Positions 19,488 to 29,166 of a stretch of 64,000 bases of DNA are shown piece after piece. The stretch spans positions 361,859 through 425,858 of the forward strand of contig NZ_LODL01000019.1 of NCBI RefSeq assembly GCF_001551835.1. Reading direction: 5' to 3'. Position 1 is the first letter of the stretch; every line of letters starts with the position of its first letter. The stretch is from Dechloromonas denitrificans. GTDB lineage: Bacteria; Pseudomonadota; Gammaproteobacteria; Burkholderiales; Rhodocyclaceae. Made by a program: the position numbers and the translations under genes. The notes under the pieces are model-generated. The model saw only the letters and a program-made list of their open reading frames with translations, was not told the DNA's origin and did no database searches.

Positions 19488-20135
19488 TTAGCGCACCTCG
19501 GGCGCGATCAGCGCGGCACCGTCATTCTGCCCAGCGGCCAGGCGGACCCGGCCATTTTCCAGGCGTAGCTTGTCTTCGGCGAACCAGCGCACGGCCTGCG
19601 GGTAGATCCGGTGTTCCTGGGTCAGGATGCGGGCGGCCAGCATGGCCTCGGTATCGTCGTCGAGCACCGGCACGGCGGCCTGGATGATGACCGGGCCGTG
19701 GTCGAGGGCCGGCGTCACGAAATGTACGGTGCAACCGTGAATGCGCACGCCCTCTTCGAGCGCCCGCTGGTGCGTGTGCAAACCGGGGAAGGAAGGCAGC
19801 AGCGAGGGGTGGATGTTGATCAGCCGGCCTTCGTAACGACGGACGAATCCTTCACTGAGGATGCGCATGAAACCGGCCAGCACGACCAGGTCCGGCGCAA
19901 AGCCGTCGATGCATTCGGCCAGCGCACCATCGAAGGCTTCGCGCCCGGCGAACGCCTTGTGATCGATGAAGTGGGCCTCGATGCCGGCCCGCTGGGCGGT
20001 CTCCAGGCCTTTGGCATCGGGCCGGTTGCTGATTACGGCAGCGATGTTGACCGGCAGATTGCCGGCATCGCGGGCAGCGATCAACGCCTCCATGTTGCTG
20101 CCGCGACCGGAAATCAGGATGACGATATTCTTCAT
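19488..20135 (-). CDS. purN: Phosphoribosylglycinamide formyltransferase PurN
   Basis: 215 residues, usual size. It transfers the formyl group of 10-formyl-THF to GAR in purine synthesis. Visible: the phosphate loop ISGRGSNMEALI, the catalytic Asn/His in RLINIHPSLLPSFPG, and Asp in TPALDHGPVIIQ. The start ATG at 20135 follows the lipoprotein gene with a one-base gap. The later pathway gene purM is at 29759, in a separate unit. Confidence 0.97.
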   Translation of the reverse strand: MKNIVILISGRGSNMEALIAARDAGNLPVNIAAVISNRPDAKGLETAQRAGIEAHFIDHKAFAGREAFDGALAECIDGFAPDLVVLAGFMRILSEGFVRRYEGRLINIHPSLLPSFPGLHTHQRALEEGVRIHGCTVHFVTPALDHGPVIIQAAVPVLDDDTEAMLAARILTQEHRIYPQAVRWFAEDKLRLENGRVRLAAGQNDGAALIAPEVR

Positions 20136-20136
20136 T

Positions 20137-20838
20137 TCAAAAACTCACAGGTAAAAAGACCATGGTGACGACCGACTGGGTCAGCCGCGACAGAGCGCGG
20201 CCGTTGCGATCGGCCACCACTTTGGCCATGAAATCGAGCAAGCCCATGATCCGTCCGAATTCGCGTTCGAATGACAGGTTGCGGTTGGCCGGGTCGAGCT
20301 CGTTCGAGAGCATGAACAGTTCGCCGGCCGCAGTGCGGTCGTTGCCCAGTTTCCAGACCGCCACTTCCATGTTGCGGGCCGAATTGAACAGCTTCATTTC
20401 GTTCAGGCTGTCGAGAATGTAAAACGCATCCTTGTGCTCGAAAGCGGCATCGACCATGGTCAGCAAACCGAAAATCAGCGCCGCGACCCGGTCGCCGCCA
20501 TAGGCTTCGTTGAAGGCCAGCGCCGCCGTCTGCCGTTCGCGCTGGCCGTTGAATTCCGGCCAGCTCCGGTACTGGCGCTGGCGCAGCCTTTCCAGCGCCG
20601 CCTCGCGGCTGGCCAGGCCGGCCTTCTTCCATTCCTTCGGATTGCGCTTGTAGAGCTTGTCGGCAATCAGCAGCAGGCCGTTGACCACTTCCGTCCGGTT
20701 GGCTTCAGCAATGCGGTCAACCTCGGTTTTGGCCAGATATCTGACGTCCACCGCCGACTCCGTCCGGCCATCTTTCCCCAGCTTCGTCGTGCAGGCCATC
20801 AACGACAAGGCGGAGAGAAAGAGGACCGGCCAGTGCAT
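20137..20838 (-). CDS. Putative lipoprotein
   Basis: 233 residues from MHWPVLFLSALSLMACTTKL. The LMAC lipobox predicts lipidation at Cys16. The mature part is helical and charged, without a recognised domain. The start ATG is nested in the dedA stop (TGATG), so it is translated after dedA. The longer frame running up to 21399 on this strand is a shadow of dedA. Confidence 0.75.
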   Translation of the reverse strand: MHWPVLFLSALSLMACTTKLGKDGRTESAVDVRYLAKTEVDRIAEANRTEVVNGLLLIADKLYKRNPKEWKKAGLASREAALERLRQRQYRSWPEFNGQRERQTAALAFNEAYGGDRVAALIFGLLTMVDAAFEHKDAFYILDSLNEMKLFNSARNMEVAVWKLGNDRTAAGELFMLSNELDPANRNLSFEREFGRIMGLLDFMAKVVADRNGRALSRLTQSVVTMVFLPVSF

Positions 20839-21479
20839 CAGGCCGACCTGCTCTTCAGGTAGCCGATGGCGAGCGGAATGAAGGAGAACAGGATGATGCC
20901 GACGATCATCAGCGACAGGTTGGCCTTGATCCACGGGATGTTGCCCAGCCAGTAACCGGCCAGGCACAGCGAGACGACCCAGCCCAGCGCGCCGAGCAGG
21001 TTGAACAGCGTGAAGCGGGCGTAGCTCATCGAACCGATGCCGGCGACGAACGGGGCGAAGGTGCGGAACAGCGGCAGGAAACGCGAGATGACCAGCGTCT
21101 TGCCGCCGTGCTTCTCGTAGAAGACATGGGTCTTCAGCAGCGCCGCCTTGTTGAAGAAGCGCGAGCTTTCCCAGTGGAAGACCTTGGGCCCGAAGAAGCG
21201 GCCGATCTGGTAATTGACGGTATTGCCAAGCACTGCCGCCGCGGTCAGGATGGCGATCAGCGTGAAGATGTTCATGCCGCCCTCGCCGATCGCGGCCAGC
21301 GCACCGGCCACGAAGAGCAGCGAGTCGCCGGGCAGGAAGGGAAAGACGACGAAGCCCGTTTCGGCAAAGACGATGAAGAAGAGAATGCCGTAGATCCACA
21401 AGCCGTACTGCTGCACCATCAGGGCCAGGTGCTTGTCGAGGTGGAGAATGATGTCGATGAACTGCGCGAAGAATTCCAT
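20838..21479 (-). CDS. DedA-family membrane protein
   Basis: 213 residues. A DedA/SNARE-associated fold with several hydrophobic helices and the signature segments FAETGFVVFPFLPGDSLLF, NYQIGRFFGPKVF, FYEKHGGKTLVISRFLPLFR and TFAPFVAGIGSM. DedA proteins act in lipid-carrier (undecaprenyl phosphate) recycling and proton-force upkeep. ATG 21479 was chosen; the frame extends upstream toward mutL without support. It is divergent from mutL with a 57-bp gap. Confidence 0.93.
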   Translation of the reverse strand: MEFFAQFIDIILHLDKHLALMVQQYGLWIYGILFFIVFAETGFVVFPFLPGDSLLFVAGALAAIGEGGMNIFTLIAILTAAAVLGNTVNYQIGRFFGPKVFHWESSRFFNKAALLKTHVFYEKHGGKTLVISRFLPLFRTFAPFVAGIGSMSYARFTLFNLLGALGWVVSLCLAGYWLGNIPWIKANLSLMIVGIILFSFIPLAIGYLKSRSA

Positions 21480-21524
21480 GCGGATGAACCGGGCGGTGAA
21501 AACAGCCGGCATTTTACCCCAAGG

Positions 21525-21530
21525 TATAAT
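21525..21530 (+). promoter_or_regulatory. -10 box of mutL at leaderless distance
   Basis: A perfect TATAAT, six bases before the ATG at 21537. Transcription would begin at or next to the start codon. No good -35 is seen. Confidence 0.5.
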
Positions 21531-21536
21531 GCCCCC

Positions 21537-23393
21537 ATGCCGACGATTGCCCGCCTCCCCGACCTGCTGATCAGCCAGATTGCTGCAGGTGAAGTGGTCG
21601 AAAGACCCGCCTCCGTTCTCAAGGAACTTCTCGAAAACAGCCTCGATGCCGGCAGCAAGGCCATCCAGGTCCATCTGGAGGAAGGTGGCGTCAAGCTGAT
21701 CCGCATCACCGACGACGGCTGCGGCATTGCCAAGGACCAACTGGCACTGGCCCTGACCCGCCACGCCACCTCGAAGATCGTCTCGCTCGACGACCTGGAG
21801 CGGGTCAGTTCGCTCGGTTTTCGCGGCGAAGCGCTGGCCTCGGTCGCCTCGGTCGCCCGCCTAAGCATCAGCAGCCGTGAAAGGGGCGCCAGCCACGCCT
21901 GGAAGCTCAAGGCCGAAACTGGCGCCGAGCCGGAACCGGCGGCGCTGATGGCCGGCACCATCGTCGAGATGCGCGACCTCTATTACAACACCCCGGCCCG
22001 CCGCAAGTTTCTCAAGGCCGAAGGCACCGAATTCGCCCATTGCGCCGACGCCGTCAAGCGCCTGGCGCTGACCCGGCCCGATGTCGCCTTCAGTCTGACC
22101 CACAACGGCCGCAACCTGTTCCAGCTCGCCCCGGCCGACAGCCCCCGGCGCATTGCCGACATCCTTGGCGACGATTTCCTCGGCGCCGCCCGCCGCCTCG
22201 AAGCGGCCGCCGGCCCGCTCGCCATCGCCGGCTTCGCCATCGACCCGACCCGCGCCACCGACGCCAAGGACGGCCAGTACGTCTTCGTCAACGGCCGCTT
22301 CGTGCGCGACAAGGTGATCGCCCACGCCCTGCGCGAAGCCTATCGCGACGTGCTGCACGGCAGCCGCCAGCCGGCCGTCTGCCTGTTCATCAACATCGAC
22401 CCGGCGCTGGTCGACGTCAATGTGCATCCAGCCAAGACCGAAGTCCGCTTCCGCGATTCGCGCGCCATGCATCAGTTCGTCTTCCACGCCATCCAGCGCA
22501 CGCTGGCCGCGCCGGTGCAGGCCGAAAGCGCGCCCTCGCTGGTCGAACGCCCGACTTTCGGGGCGACCCCGGCGGTCGACACGTCCAAAACGGCAAATTT
22601 CAGCGCCAGCTACCCGCCGCCGCTGCGCCATCAAGGCTCACTCGGCGTCGCCGAACCGGCGGCCGCCGCCTACCTTGCCTTCGCCAAGGCGACGCAGAAC
22701 CTCGGCACGCCGGCTTACGCCCCGGCCGGCGCCCCGCAATTCACCTCCGCCCCCGCCCAACCGACGATGGATAGCCAGAGCGGTAGCCCGGCGGCGCAGG
22801 ACAACGACGGCCCGCCGCTCGGCTATGCGCTGGCCCAGTTGCACGGCATCTACATCCTGGCCCAGAACGGGCGCGGCCTGGTGCTGATCGACATGCACGC
22901 GGCGCACGAACGCATCCTCTATGAAAAGCTGAAGACGGCTTTCGACAACCGCCAGATCGCCACCCAGGCGCTGCTCATTCCGGCCGTCTTCTCGGCCGAT
23001 GCCCTCGACATCGCCGCCGTCGAGGAACATGCCGAAGCGCTGGCCGACCTCGGCTTCACGATCACCGCCCTCGGCCCCAACCAGCTCGGCGTGCGCAGCG
23101 TGCCCGCCCTGCTCCAGTCGGGCGATCCGGCGGCGCTGGCCAAGTCGCTGATCGGCGAATTGCGCGAACACGGCATCAGCCAGCTAGCGACCGCCCGCCG
23201 CAACGAACTGCTCGCCACCATGGCCTGCCACGGTGCGGTGCGGGCCCGCCGCCAGTTAACGGTGCCGGAAATGAACGCCCTGCTCCGCCAGATGGAAGAA
23301 ACCGAACGGGCCGGCCAGTGCAACCACGGCCGCCCGACATGGACCGAACTGAGCCTCGACCAGCTCGACAAGCTCTTCCTGCGCGGCCAATGA
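21537..23393 (+). CDS. mutL: DNA mismatch repair protein MutL
   Basis: 618 residues. The N-terminal GHKL ATPase shows ERPASVLKELLENSLDAGS and GFRGEALASVASVARL. A Pro/Ala-rich linker follows, then the dimerisation domain. The endonuclease motif DMHAAHERILYE corresponds to DQHA-x2-E-x4-E with Gln replaced by Met, and QCNHGRPT corresponds to the CPHGRP zinc-site motif. It is therefore probably a nicking MutL, as expected where MutH is absent. The ATG at 21537 has no leader to speak of. The stop overlaps the next start (ATGA). Confidence 0.97.
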   Translation: MPTIARLPDLLISQIAAGEVVERPASVLKELLENSLDAGSKAIQVHLEEGGVKLIRITDDGCGIAKDQLALALTRHATSKIVSLDDLERVSSLGFRGEALASVASVARLSISSRERGASHAWKLKAETGAEPEPAALMAGTIVEMRDLYYNTPARRKFLKAEGTEFAHCADAVKRLALTRPDVAFSLTHNGRNLFQLAPADSPRRIADILGDDFLGAARRLEAAAGPLAIAGFAIDPTRATDAKDGQYVFVNGRFVRDKVIAHALREAYRDVLHGSRQPAVCLFINIDPALVDVNVHPAKTEVRFRDSRAMHQFVFHAIQRTLAAPVQAESAPSLVERPTFGATPAVDTSKTANFSASYPPPLRHQGSLGVAEPAAAAYLAFAKATQNLGTPAYAPAGAPQFTSAPAQPTMDSQSGSPAAQDNDGPPLGYALAQLHGIYILAQNGRGLVLIDMHAAHERILYEKLKTAFDNRQIATQALLIPAVFSADALDIAAVEEHAEALADLGFTITALGPNQLGVRSVPALLQSGDPAALAKSLIGELREHGISQLATARRNELLATMACHGAVRARRQLTVPEMNALLRQMEETERAGQCNHGRPTWTELSLDQLDKLFLRGQ

Positions 23394-23881
23394 GGCGCGG
23401 CGCCGTGCTGCCCTGGCTGTCCGGCGCCCTCTCCCTGCTCCTCTTCATCATCATGGCCGTGCACTCGGCGCCGCTATCGCCGAGCATTCCGGCCCTCCAG
23501 TTCACCTTCGAGCCGGCCGCCTTCCAGGCCATCCTGGCGCAATGGGGTCCGGCCGGGGTCACTCGCTTCCGCAGCCACTTCGTTATCGACTTCCCCTTCC
23601 TGCTCAGCTATGGTCTTTCCGGCTACCTCTGCGCCCGGCACACCGGTCTTTTCGCCAGACTGGGCGACCGCTCCCGGCAACTACTGACCTGGATGCTGCC
23701 CGGCGCCGCACTGCTCGATGCCGGCGAGAACCTGCTCCACCTCTACCTGCTTGATGCCACCAGCAGCCAGCCACCGGCCCTCTACCTGCTGGCCGGCCTG
23801 GTTGCCAGCCTCAAATGGAGCGCCATCGCTGCCTTCGCCATCGGCATCGCCTACGCCAAAATCCGCCAGCGGCCAGGCTAA
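23390..23881 (+). CDS. Hypothetical inner-membrane protein
   Basis: 163 residues, start overlapping the mutL stop (ATGA at 23390). Hydrophobic segments lie at the N-terminus (WLSGALSLLLFIIMAVHS), in the middle (FLLSYGLSGYLCA), around MLPGAALLDAGENLLHLYLL, and near the C-terminus (WSAIAAFAIGIAYA). No family recognised. It is co-translated with mutL, but a functional link is not implied. Confidence 0.7.
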   Translation: MRRGAVLPWLSGALSLLLFIIMAVHSAPLSPSIPALQFTFEPAAFQAILAQWGPAGVTRFRSHFVIDFPFLLSYGLSGYLCARHTGLFARLGDRSRQLLTWMLPGAALLDAGENLLHLYLLDATSSQPPALYLLAGLVASLKWSAIAAFAIGIAYAKIRQRPG

Positions 23882-24074
23882 GTCACGAAATCGCGTTACA
23901 GGGTGTTACGGGCCGCCTCTCCGGCTTATGCGAAAATCGTGAAAATCACTGCAAAATCATCGAACAAGCAGTGCCGGCACCGTTCGAAAAATGAGCGGCA
24001 CCGCCCCGACGAACCCCCGCCGTTGCCGGAATAACCCGCATGGTCGCCGGCGATACTTGAGGAATGGCCCCTGC

Positions 24075-25784
24075 ATGGAACATGACGTCGCCCTGATCAC
24101 CACCCTGGCAGCCGCCTTCGGTTTCGCGCTGATCTTCGGCTTTATCGCCGAACGACTGAAAGTTCCGGCACTGGTCGGTTATCTGTTGGCTGGCATCGTC
24201 ATTGGCCCGGCAACGCCAGGTTTTGTCGCTGACATCAGCACCGCCTCGCAGCTTTCGGAAATCGGCGTCATGCTGCTGATGTTCGGCGTCGGCCTGCACT
24301 TCTCAATGGACGACCTGCTCTCGGTCAAACGTATCGCGCTGCCCGGTGCCGTCGTCCAGATGAGCCTGGCCACCGTCCTCGGCCTCGGCATCGGCCTCTG
24401 GTGGGGCTGGAGCATGGGCGCCGCGCTGATCTTCGGCCTCTCGCTGTCCTGCGCCAGTACCGTCGTGCTGCTCAAGGCGCTCGAATCGCGCGGCATCCTG
24501 GAAAGCATGAACGGCCGCATCGCGGTCGGCTGGCTGGTCGTCGAAGACCTCGCCACCGTGCTGATTCTCGTCCTGCTGCCGCCGCTGGCCGGCGTCCTCG
24601 GCGGCAGCGGCCCGGCCGACGGCGCCGCACCGCTCTGGCAGACCATCGGTCGGACCCTGCTCGAAGTCGCCGCCTTCATCGCCCTGATGCTGATCGTCGG
24701 CCGCCGCGCCTTACCCTGGCTACTCTGGCAGGTGGCACGCACCGGCTCACGCGAACTGTTCACGCTGGCGGTGATCGCCGCCGCGATCAGCATCGCCTAC
24801 GGCGCCGCCCAGTTGTTCAGCGTTTCCTTCGCGCTCGGCGCCTTCTTCGCCGGCACGGTGATGCGCAATTCCGAATTCAGCCATCGCGCCGCCGAGGAAT
24901 CGTTGCCGCTGCGCGATGCCTTCTCGGTTCTCTTTTTCGTCTCGGTCGGCATGCTGTTCGACCCGGCCATCCTGCTCGAACAGCCGTTGCAGGTGCTGGC
25001 GGTGGTCGCCATCATCATCATCGGCAAGTCGATTGCCGCCCTCGGCCTCGTCCTCGCCCTGCGCTATCCGCTCAATACCGCGCTGACCGTCGCCGCCAGC
25101 CTGGCCCAGATCGGCGAGTTTTCGTTCATCCTGGCCGGCCTCGGCCTATCGCTCGGCCTCTTCTCGACCGAAGGCATGAGCCTGGTGCTGGCCGGCGCCC
25201 TGATCTCGATCGCGCTCAACCCCTTCGTCTTCGCCGCGGTCGAACCGATCAGGCAATGGGCCCTGCGCTACTCGGCGCTGGCCCGCAACCTGGAGTCCCG
25301 CGAGGACCCCTACGCCCAGTTGCCGATGAGCACGGAACGCAAATATCTCGAAGGCCAGGTCGTGCTGGTCGGCTATGGCCGGGTCGGCCGGCGTATTGCC
25401 GAGGCGATGCAGGAAATGGACATTCCGCATGTCATCGTCGAGCAAAACCGCGAACAGGTCGAAACCCTGCGCAAGACGGGCAAGGCGGCCGTCTCCGGCA
25501 ATGCCGCCGAGCCGGCGGTGCTGATCCAGGCCCATATCGCCCATGCCGCGATGCTGGTCATCGCCACGCCGGACGCGATCAACCTGCGCCAGATGGCCGA
25601 TACCGCCAGAACACTGAATCCCGGTATCGAAATCGTGCTCCGCACGCATAACGAGGACGAATCCGAACTACTGCGCAAGGAAGGCATCGGCACCGTTTTC
25701 CTGGGCGAGGAAGAACTCGCCCACGGCATGACCAAGCATGTTCTGCAGCGCTTTGCGCCGCGCCCGGTAACGGCAGCGGCATAA
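24075..25784 (+). CDS. CPA2 monovalent cation:proton antiporter with TrkA-N domain (KefB/YbaL-like)
   Basis: 569 residues. Twelve or so membrane helices of the Na+/H+ exchanger fold start with LITTLAAAFGFALIFGFIAE. A cytoplasmic NAD-binding TrkA-N (RCK) domain follows, with VVLVGYGRVGRRIAEAM (about 25360-25410). Probable K+/H+ exchange. ATG 24075 (MEHDVALITT) is preferred over a 28-codon basic extension from 23991, which lacks a ribosome site. The universal stress gene follows after 16 bp, a common pairing. Confidence 0.92.
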   Translation: MEHDVALITTLAAAFGFALIFGFIAERLKVPALVGYLLAGIVIGPATPGFVADISTASQLSEIGVMLLMFGVGLHFSMDDLLSVKRIALPGAVVQMSLATVLGLGIGLWWGWSMGAALIFGLSLSCASTVVLLKALESRGILESMNGRIAVGWLVVEDLATVLILVLLPPLAGVLGGSGPADGAAPLWQTIGRTLLEVAAFIALMLIVGRRALPWLLWQVARTGSRELFTLAVIAAAISIAYGAAQLFSVSFALGAFFAGTVMRNSEFSHRAAEESLPLRDAFSVLFFVSVGMLFDPAILLEQPLQVLAVVAIIIIGKSIAALGLVLALRYPLNTALTVAASLAQIGEFSFILAGLGLSLGLFSTEGMSLVLAGALISIALNPFVFAAVEPIRQWALRYSALARNLESREDPYAQLPMSTERKYLEGQVVLVGYGRVGRRIAEAMQEMDIPHVIVEQNREQVETLRKTGKAAVSGNAAEPAVLIQAHIAHAAMLVIATPDAINLRQMADTARTLNPGIEIVLRTHNEDESELLRKEGIGTVFLGEEELAHGMTKHVLQRFAPRPVTAAA

Positions 25785-25800
25785 CCGCCAAGGAGAAGAG

Positions 25801-26685
25801 ATGGCCCAACTGAATCGCCTGCTGGCCGCCACCGACCTTTCGGCACCGGCCCGCCATGCCGCCGAGCGCGCCGCGCTGCTTGCCCGGACCAGTGGCGCCG
25901 TGCTTGACCTGATCCACGTCAGCACGCCGGCCCCGCTGACCAAGCTGCGACAACTGATCAGCGACATTCCGCCCGAGGTCGAACAGCGCCTGCTCGACGC
26001 CAGCCGCGAGGAATTGCAGCAACTGGCTGCGACCCTGCAACGGCATCACGGCGTTGCCGCCGGCACCTGCGTCGTGGCCGGCCCCCTGCTCGAAGAAATT
26101 GCCCGCCAGGCGACGGCCCTGCAGGCCGACCTGCTCGTCTTCGGCGCCCGCGGTGCCGGTTTCATGCGCCATCTGCTGCTCGGCTCAACGGCCGAACGGA
26201 TACTCAGCCATAGCGCGCTGCCGACGCTGGTCGTCAAGCAGGCCGCTCACGAACCGTACAAGACGCTGCTGGTGCCCGTCGACTTTTCAGCCTCGTCGCA
26301 CCGGGCGCTGAGCAATGCGTTAAGCCTCGCTCCACGGGCCGAGATCATCCTGCTCCACGCCGCCATCGTGCCCTTCGAGGGCAAGCTGCGCTATGCCGGG
26401 GTCGACGACCGCACCATCCATCATTACCAGGTGGCCGCCGAAGCCGCTGCCCTGCAGAAGTTGCAGGCCCTGCGCGACAGCGTCGGCGCCGCCGGGGAAA
26501 GAATCAGCCTGCGCGCCGTGCATGGCGACCCGTCGCAACACATCATCCAGCTTGAACAGGAACTCGATTGCGACCTGATCGTCGTCGGCAAGCATGGCGA
26601 AAACCCGGTCGAGCAGCTTCTGCTCGGCAGCGTCACCCGCCATGTACTCGCCGAGTCGCAATGCGACGTCCTGGTGTCGCTCTAG
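25801..26685 (+). CDS. Tandem universal stress protein
   Basis: 294 residues with two Usp domains. Both carry the ATP-binding pattern G-x2-G-x9-G-S/T: GARGAGFMRHLLLGST in the first and GKHGENPVEQLLLGSV in the second. It is probably a nucleotide-binding stress protein in the cytoplasm. AAGGAGAAGAG precedes the ATG. It probably shares a transcript with the antiporter gene upstream. Confidence 0.93.
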   Translation: MAQLNRLLAATDLSAPARHAAERAALLARTSGAVLDLIHVSTPAPLTKLRQLISDIPPEVEQRLLDASREELQQLAATLQRHHGVAAGTCVVAGPLLEEIARQATALQADLLVFGARGAGFMRHLLLGSTAERILSHSALPTLVVKQAAHEPYKTLLVPVDFSASSHRALSNALSLAPRAEIILLHAAIVPFEGKLRYAGVDDRTIHHYQVAAEAAALQKLQALRDSVGAAGERISLRAVHGDPSQHIIQLEQELDCDLIVVGKHGENPVEQLLLGSVTRHVLAESQCDVLVSL

Positions 26686-26702
26686 GACAGCCCCCGCGCC
26701 GC

Positions 26703-26936
26703 TCAGTTGGCCGGCTTGCTGAGCTGGTTCTTGACGATCGGGCCAACCGCATTCCAGGCCAGCGTGCCGCCACCGACGAGCAACGCGGTACCGACGATCA
26801 ACTGGATGAGCAGCACGATCAGGTCATGCTGCTGGCGACTCATCTTGCGGCCGGGGTTGGTGGCGCCGCAGCCGGGACAGGCTTCGGCCGAGGTATCGAC
26901 TTTATGGCCGCAGGCGCGGCATGGTACGAGCGACAT
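26703..26936 (-). CDS. Zinc-ribbon, single-TM hypothetical protein
   Basis: 77 residues. An N-terminal zinc ribbon (CRACGHKV, CPGCGATN) is followed by a hydrophobic helix (LIVLLIQLIVGTALLVGGG) and a short tail. It is a membrane-anchored rubredoxin-like knuckle. Function unknown. Convergent with the Usp gene and divergent from miaA. Confidence 0.82.
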   Translation of the reverse strand: MSLVPCRACGHKVDTSAEACPGCGATNPGRKMSRQQHDLIVLLIQLIVGTALLVGGGTLAWNAVGPIVKNQLSKPAN

Positions 26937-26993
26937 AAAACTCCCCCCTGTAATGCACCGATTATAGGGCGGAGCGCCAGCGGCGGTGCATGG

Positions 26994-26999
26994 TAGGAT
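26994..26999 (+). promoter_or_regulatory. -10 box of miaA at leaderless distance
   Basis: TAGGAT, eight bases before the ATG at 27008. No ribosome site lies between, which suits a leaderless or very short leader transcript. Confidence 0.35.
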
Positions 27000-27007
27000 T
27001 CGCCGCC

Positions 27008-27964
27008 ATGAATTCGCCCCGCCTGCCTCCCGCCATCCTGATCATGGGTCCGACCGCGTCGGGCAAGACCGCCGTCGCCATGGCCCTGGCTGACCGCTTT
27101 CCGGTCGAACTGATCAGCGTCGATTCGGCCCAGGTCTTCCGCGACATGGACGTCGGCACCGCCAAGCCGGACCGCGCCACGCTGGCCCGCTACCCGCACC
27201 GCCTGATCGACCTCATCTCGCCGGAAGAAAGCTACTCGGCCGCCCGCTTCCGCAGCGATGCGCTGGCCGCGATGGCCGAGATCACCGCCGCCGGCAAGGT
27301 ACCCCTGCTGGTCGGCGGCACCATGTTGTATTTCCGCGCCCTGCTGCACGGGCTGGCCGACCTGCCGCAGGCTGATGCCCAACTGCGCGCCGAAATCGAT
27401 GCCGAAGCGGCGGCCGAAGGCTGGCCGGCGATGCACGCCAAATTGGCCGTTTTGGACCCGTCCACCGCAGCAAGGCTGCATGCGACCGATAGCCAGCGCA
27501 TCCAGCGGGCGCTGGAAATCTGCCGGCTGAGCGGCCGGCCGATGTCCGAACTGCTGGCCGCCAGCGCGCAACAGAAACCGCCCTACGATTTGCTGCAAAT
27601 CGGCCTGCTGCCTTCCGATCGCGCCGTGCTGCACCAGCGCATCGCCCGCCGTTTCGACGAAATGCTGCTCGCCGGCCTCGACGAAGAAGTCCGCGCCCTG
27701 CGCCAGAAATACCGGCTCGACCTGGGTTTGCCGTCGATGCGCTGCGTCGGCTACCGCCAGACCTGGGAAGCGCAGGATGGCCTGCTGCCGCGCCAGGAGC
27801 TGCGCGACCGCGGCATTTTCGCGACGCGCCAACTGGCCAAGCGGCAGATCACCTGGCTGACCAACTCTTTCGAAGCCGAGAATTTCGACTGCCTTGACCC
27901 TGCGCTGACCGACCAGATCAGCGCCCGGGTCGCCGCTTTCCTCAGTTCCGCAGCAAATCCTTGA
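27008..27964 (+). CDS. miaA: tRNA dimethylallyltransferase MiaA
   Basis: 318 residues. P-loop GPTASGKT (14-21), the substrate segment [44 protein letters not shown], and the C-terminal zinc-less region [10 protein letters not shown]. It attaches the prenyl group to A37 of tRNAs reading U-initial codons. ATG 27008 was chosen. Its last 23 bases overlap the 3' end of the convergent response-regulator gene. Confidence 0.97.
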   Translation: MNSPRLPPAILIMGPTASGKTAVAMALADRFPVELISVDSAQVFRDMDVGTAKPDRATLARYPHRLIDLISPEESYSAARFRSDALAAMAEITAAGKVPLLVGGTMLYFRALLHGLADLPQADAQLRAEIDAEAAAEGWPAMHAKLAVLDPSTAARLHATDSQRIQRALEICRLSGRPMSELLAASAQQKPPYDLLQIGLLPSDRAVLHQRIARRFDEMLLAGLDEEVRALRQKYRLDLGLPSMRCVGYRQTWEAQDGLLPRQELRDRGIFATRQLAKRQITWLTNSFEAENFDCLDPALTDQISARVAAFLSSAANP

Positions 27965-29069
27965 GGTCTTCGGCCAGCGATTCGAGCTGGCCGACAATGT
28001 TGAGCGCGGCATCCTGCGTGCCGACGACCCGTTGCATGAAATCGTTGGCCATGCCGCTCAACTGCTCTTCCTGGCTTTCGGTCAGGCCGAGATGGATGAA
28101 GGCCTTGGTCAGCACCTCCTGAAACTCGATCATCACCTGGGTCAGCTCGAAGCAGTTGCGCCGGTAATTGCCCTGCACGCCATCCAGCGTGCTGTACACG
28201 CGCGGCAGGGCGGCCTCGATGCCGGCCCGGCGCAGGCGCGCCAGCATATCGACCTCGATTGCCCGCAGGCGGGCATCCGCCCCCTCGGCCAGCAAGGCGC
28301 CGTTGTCCCGAATGCGGCCGCAGCGGTCGGCGTCCTCGACCGGCATGTTGTTCACCATCAGCGTCACATGGCCGTAATTGAAGACGCAGCGCGACTTGAA
28401 CTGGAAGATGCGGTCGCTGTGGCTGACGTGGTTGAGCACCGAGACTTCGAGCGGCAGATCGCGCCCGTTCTTGCTCAGCGACAGCGTGCCGCCACCGATC
28501 CGCAACTGCACCGCGGCCTGCAGGTCGTACTGCTGCATCGCGTCGAGCATGGCCATCGCCAACTCGTCCGCCGTGTTGCAGGCGAAGGACTTGCTGAGGA
28601 ACTGCAGGACGACGCCCAGTTCGCCCATGCTGACCATCGCCGACATCGCCGTCTTCTGGGCATAGCTGGCCTGCTCGGACAGGCTGCGCCGGCTCGACAA
28701 CTGCAGCGCGGCAACGCGCAGCTTGCGCTGCAGTTCGGCGGGGTCGAACGGCTTCTGGATGAAATCGTAGGCCCCGGCGTCGTAACACAGCAGACGGGTT
28801 TCGATGTCGTCGGAAGCGGAAATGAAGAGCACCGGGATATCCTGGGTATCCCAGTCGTCCTTCAGCCGGCGGCACAGGTCGCAGCCATCGATGCCGGGCA
28901 GCGAGACATCGAGGATGAAGATATCCGGCTTCTGCTCGGCCAGCCGGGCCAGGCAGGTCTCGGCCGAAAAAAAGGTCTCGGCTGAAAATTCGCCGGCCAG
29001 CGCGGCGCTGATGACTTCGGTCAATATTGGATCGTCATCAACCACGAACACGTTCAAGCCTGGTTCCAT
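27942..29069 (-). CDS. Orphan response regulator with uncharacterised C-terminal domain
   Basis: 375 residues from [20 protein letters not shown]. The receiver domain has D11-D13 and phospho-acceptor D54 in FILDVSLPG. About 250 residues follow that match no DNA-binding, GGDEF, HD-GYP or phosphatase motif. They start with a helical segment ([20 protein letters not shown]) and end in a long helical tail that looks coiled. No kinase gene is adjacent, so its partner is elsewhere. Its 3' end overlaps miaA on the other strand. Confidence 0.85.
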   Translation of the reverse strand: MEPGLNVFVVDDDPILTEVISAALAGEFSAETFFSAETCLARLAEQKPDIFILDVSLPGIDGCDLCRRLKDDWDTQDIPVLFISASDDIETRLLCYDAGAYDFIQKPFDPAELQRKLRVAALQLSSRRSLSEQASYAQKTAMSAMVSMGELGVVLQFLSKSFACNTADELAMAMLDAMQQYDLQAAVQLRIGGGTLSLSKNGRDLPLEVSVLNHVSHSDRIFQFKSRCVFNYGHVTLMVNNMPVEDADRCGRIRDNGALLAEGADARLRAIEVDMLARLRRAGIEAALPRVYSTLDGVQGNYRRNCFELTQVMIEFQEVLTKAFIHLGLTESQEEQLSGMANDFMQRVVGTQDAALNIVGQLESLAEDLKDLLRN

Positions 29070-29166
29070 CTTATATCTCCCTGTTCTTTTAATTGTGGGC
29101 CGAGTGCTGTGGCGATTCAAGCATTAACTGAATGGCATTGCGCCATGCCAGCCAGCTGGCCGGTTT

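Noticed and set aside
20838..21399. Extension of the lipoprotein frame through dedA
   Set aside because: Overlaps the whole dedA gene. The lipobox start at 20838 gives a normal signal peptide.
23991..24074. 28-codon extension of the cation antiporter
   Set aside because: Arg/Asn/Pro-rich with no ribosome site. The protein from 24075 starts with a normal first helix.
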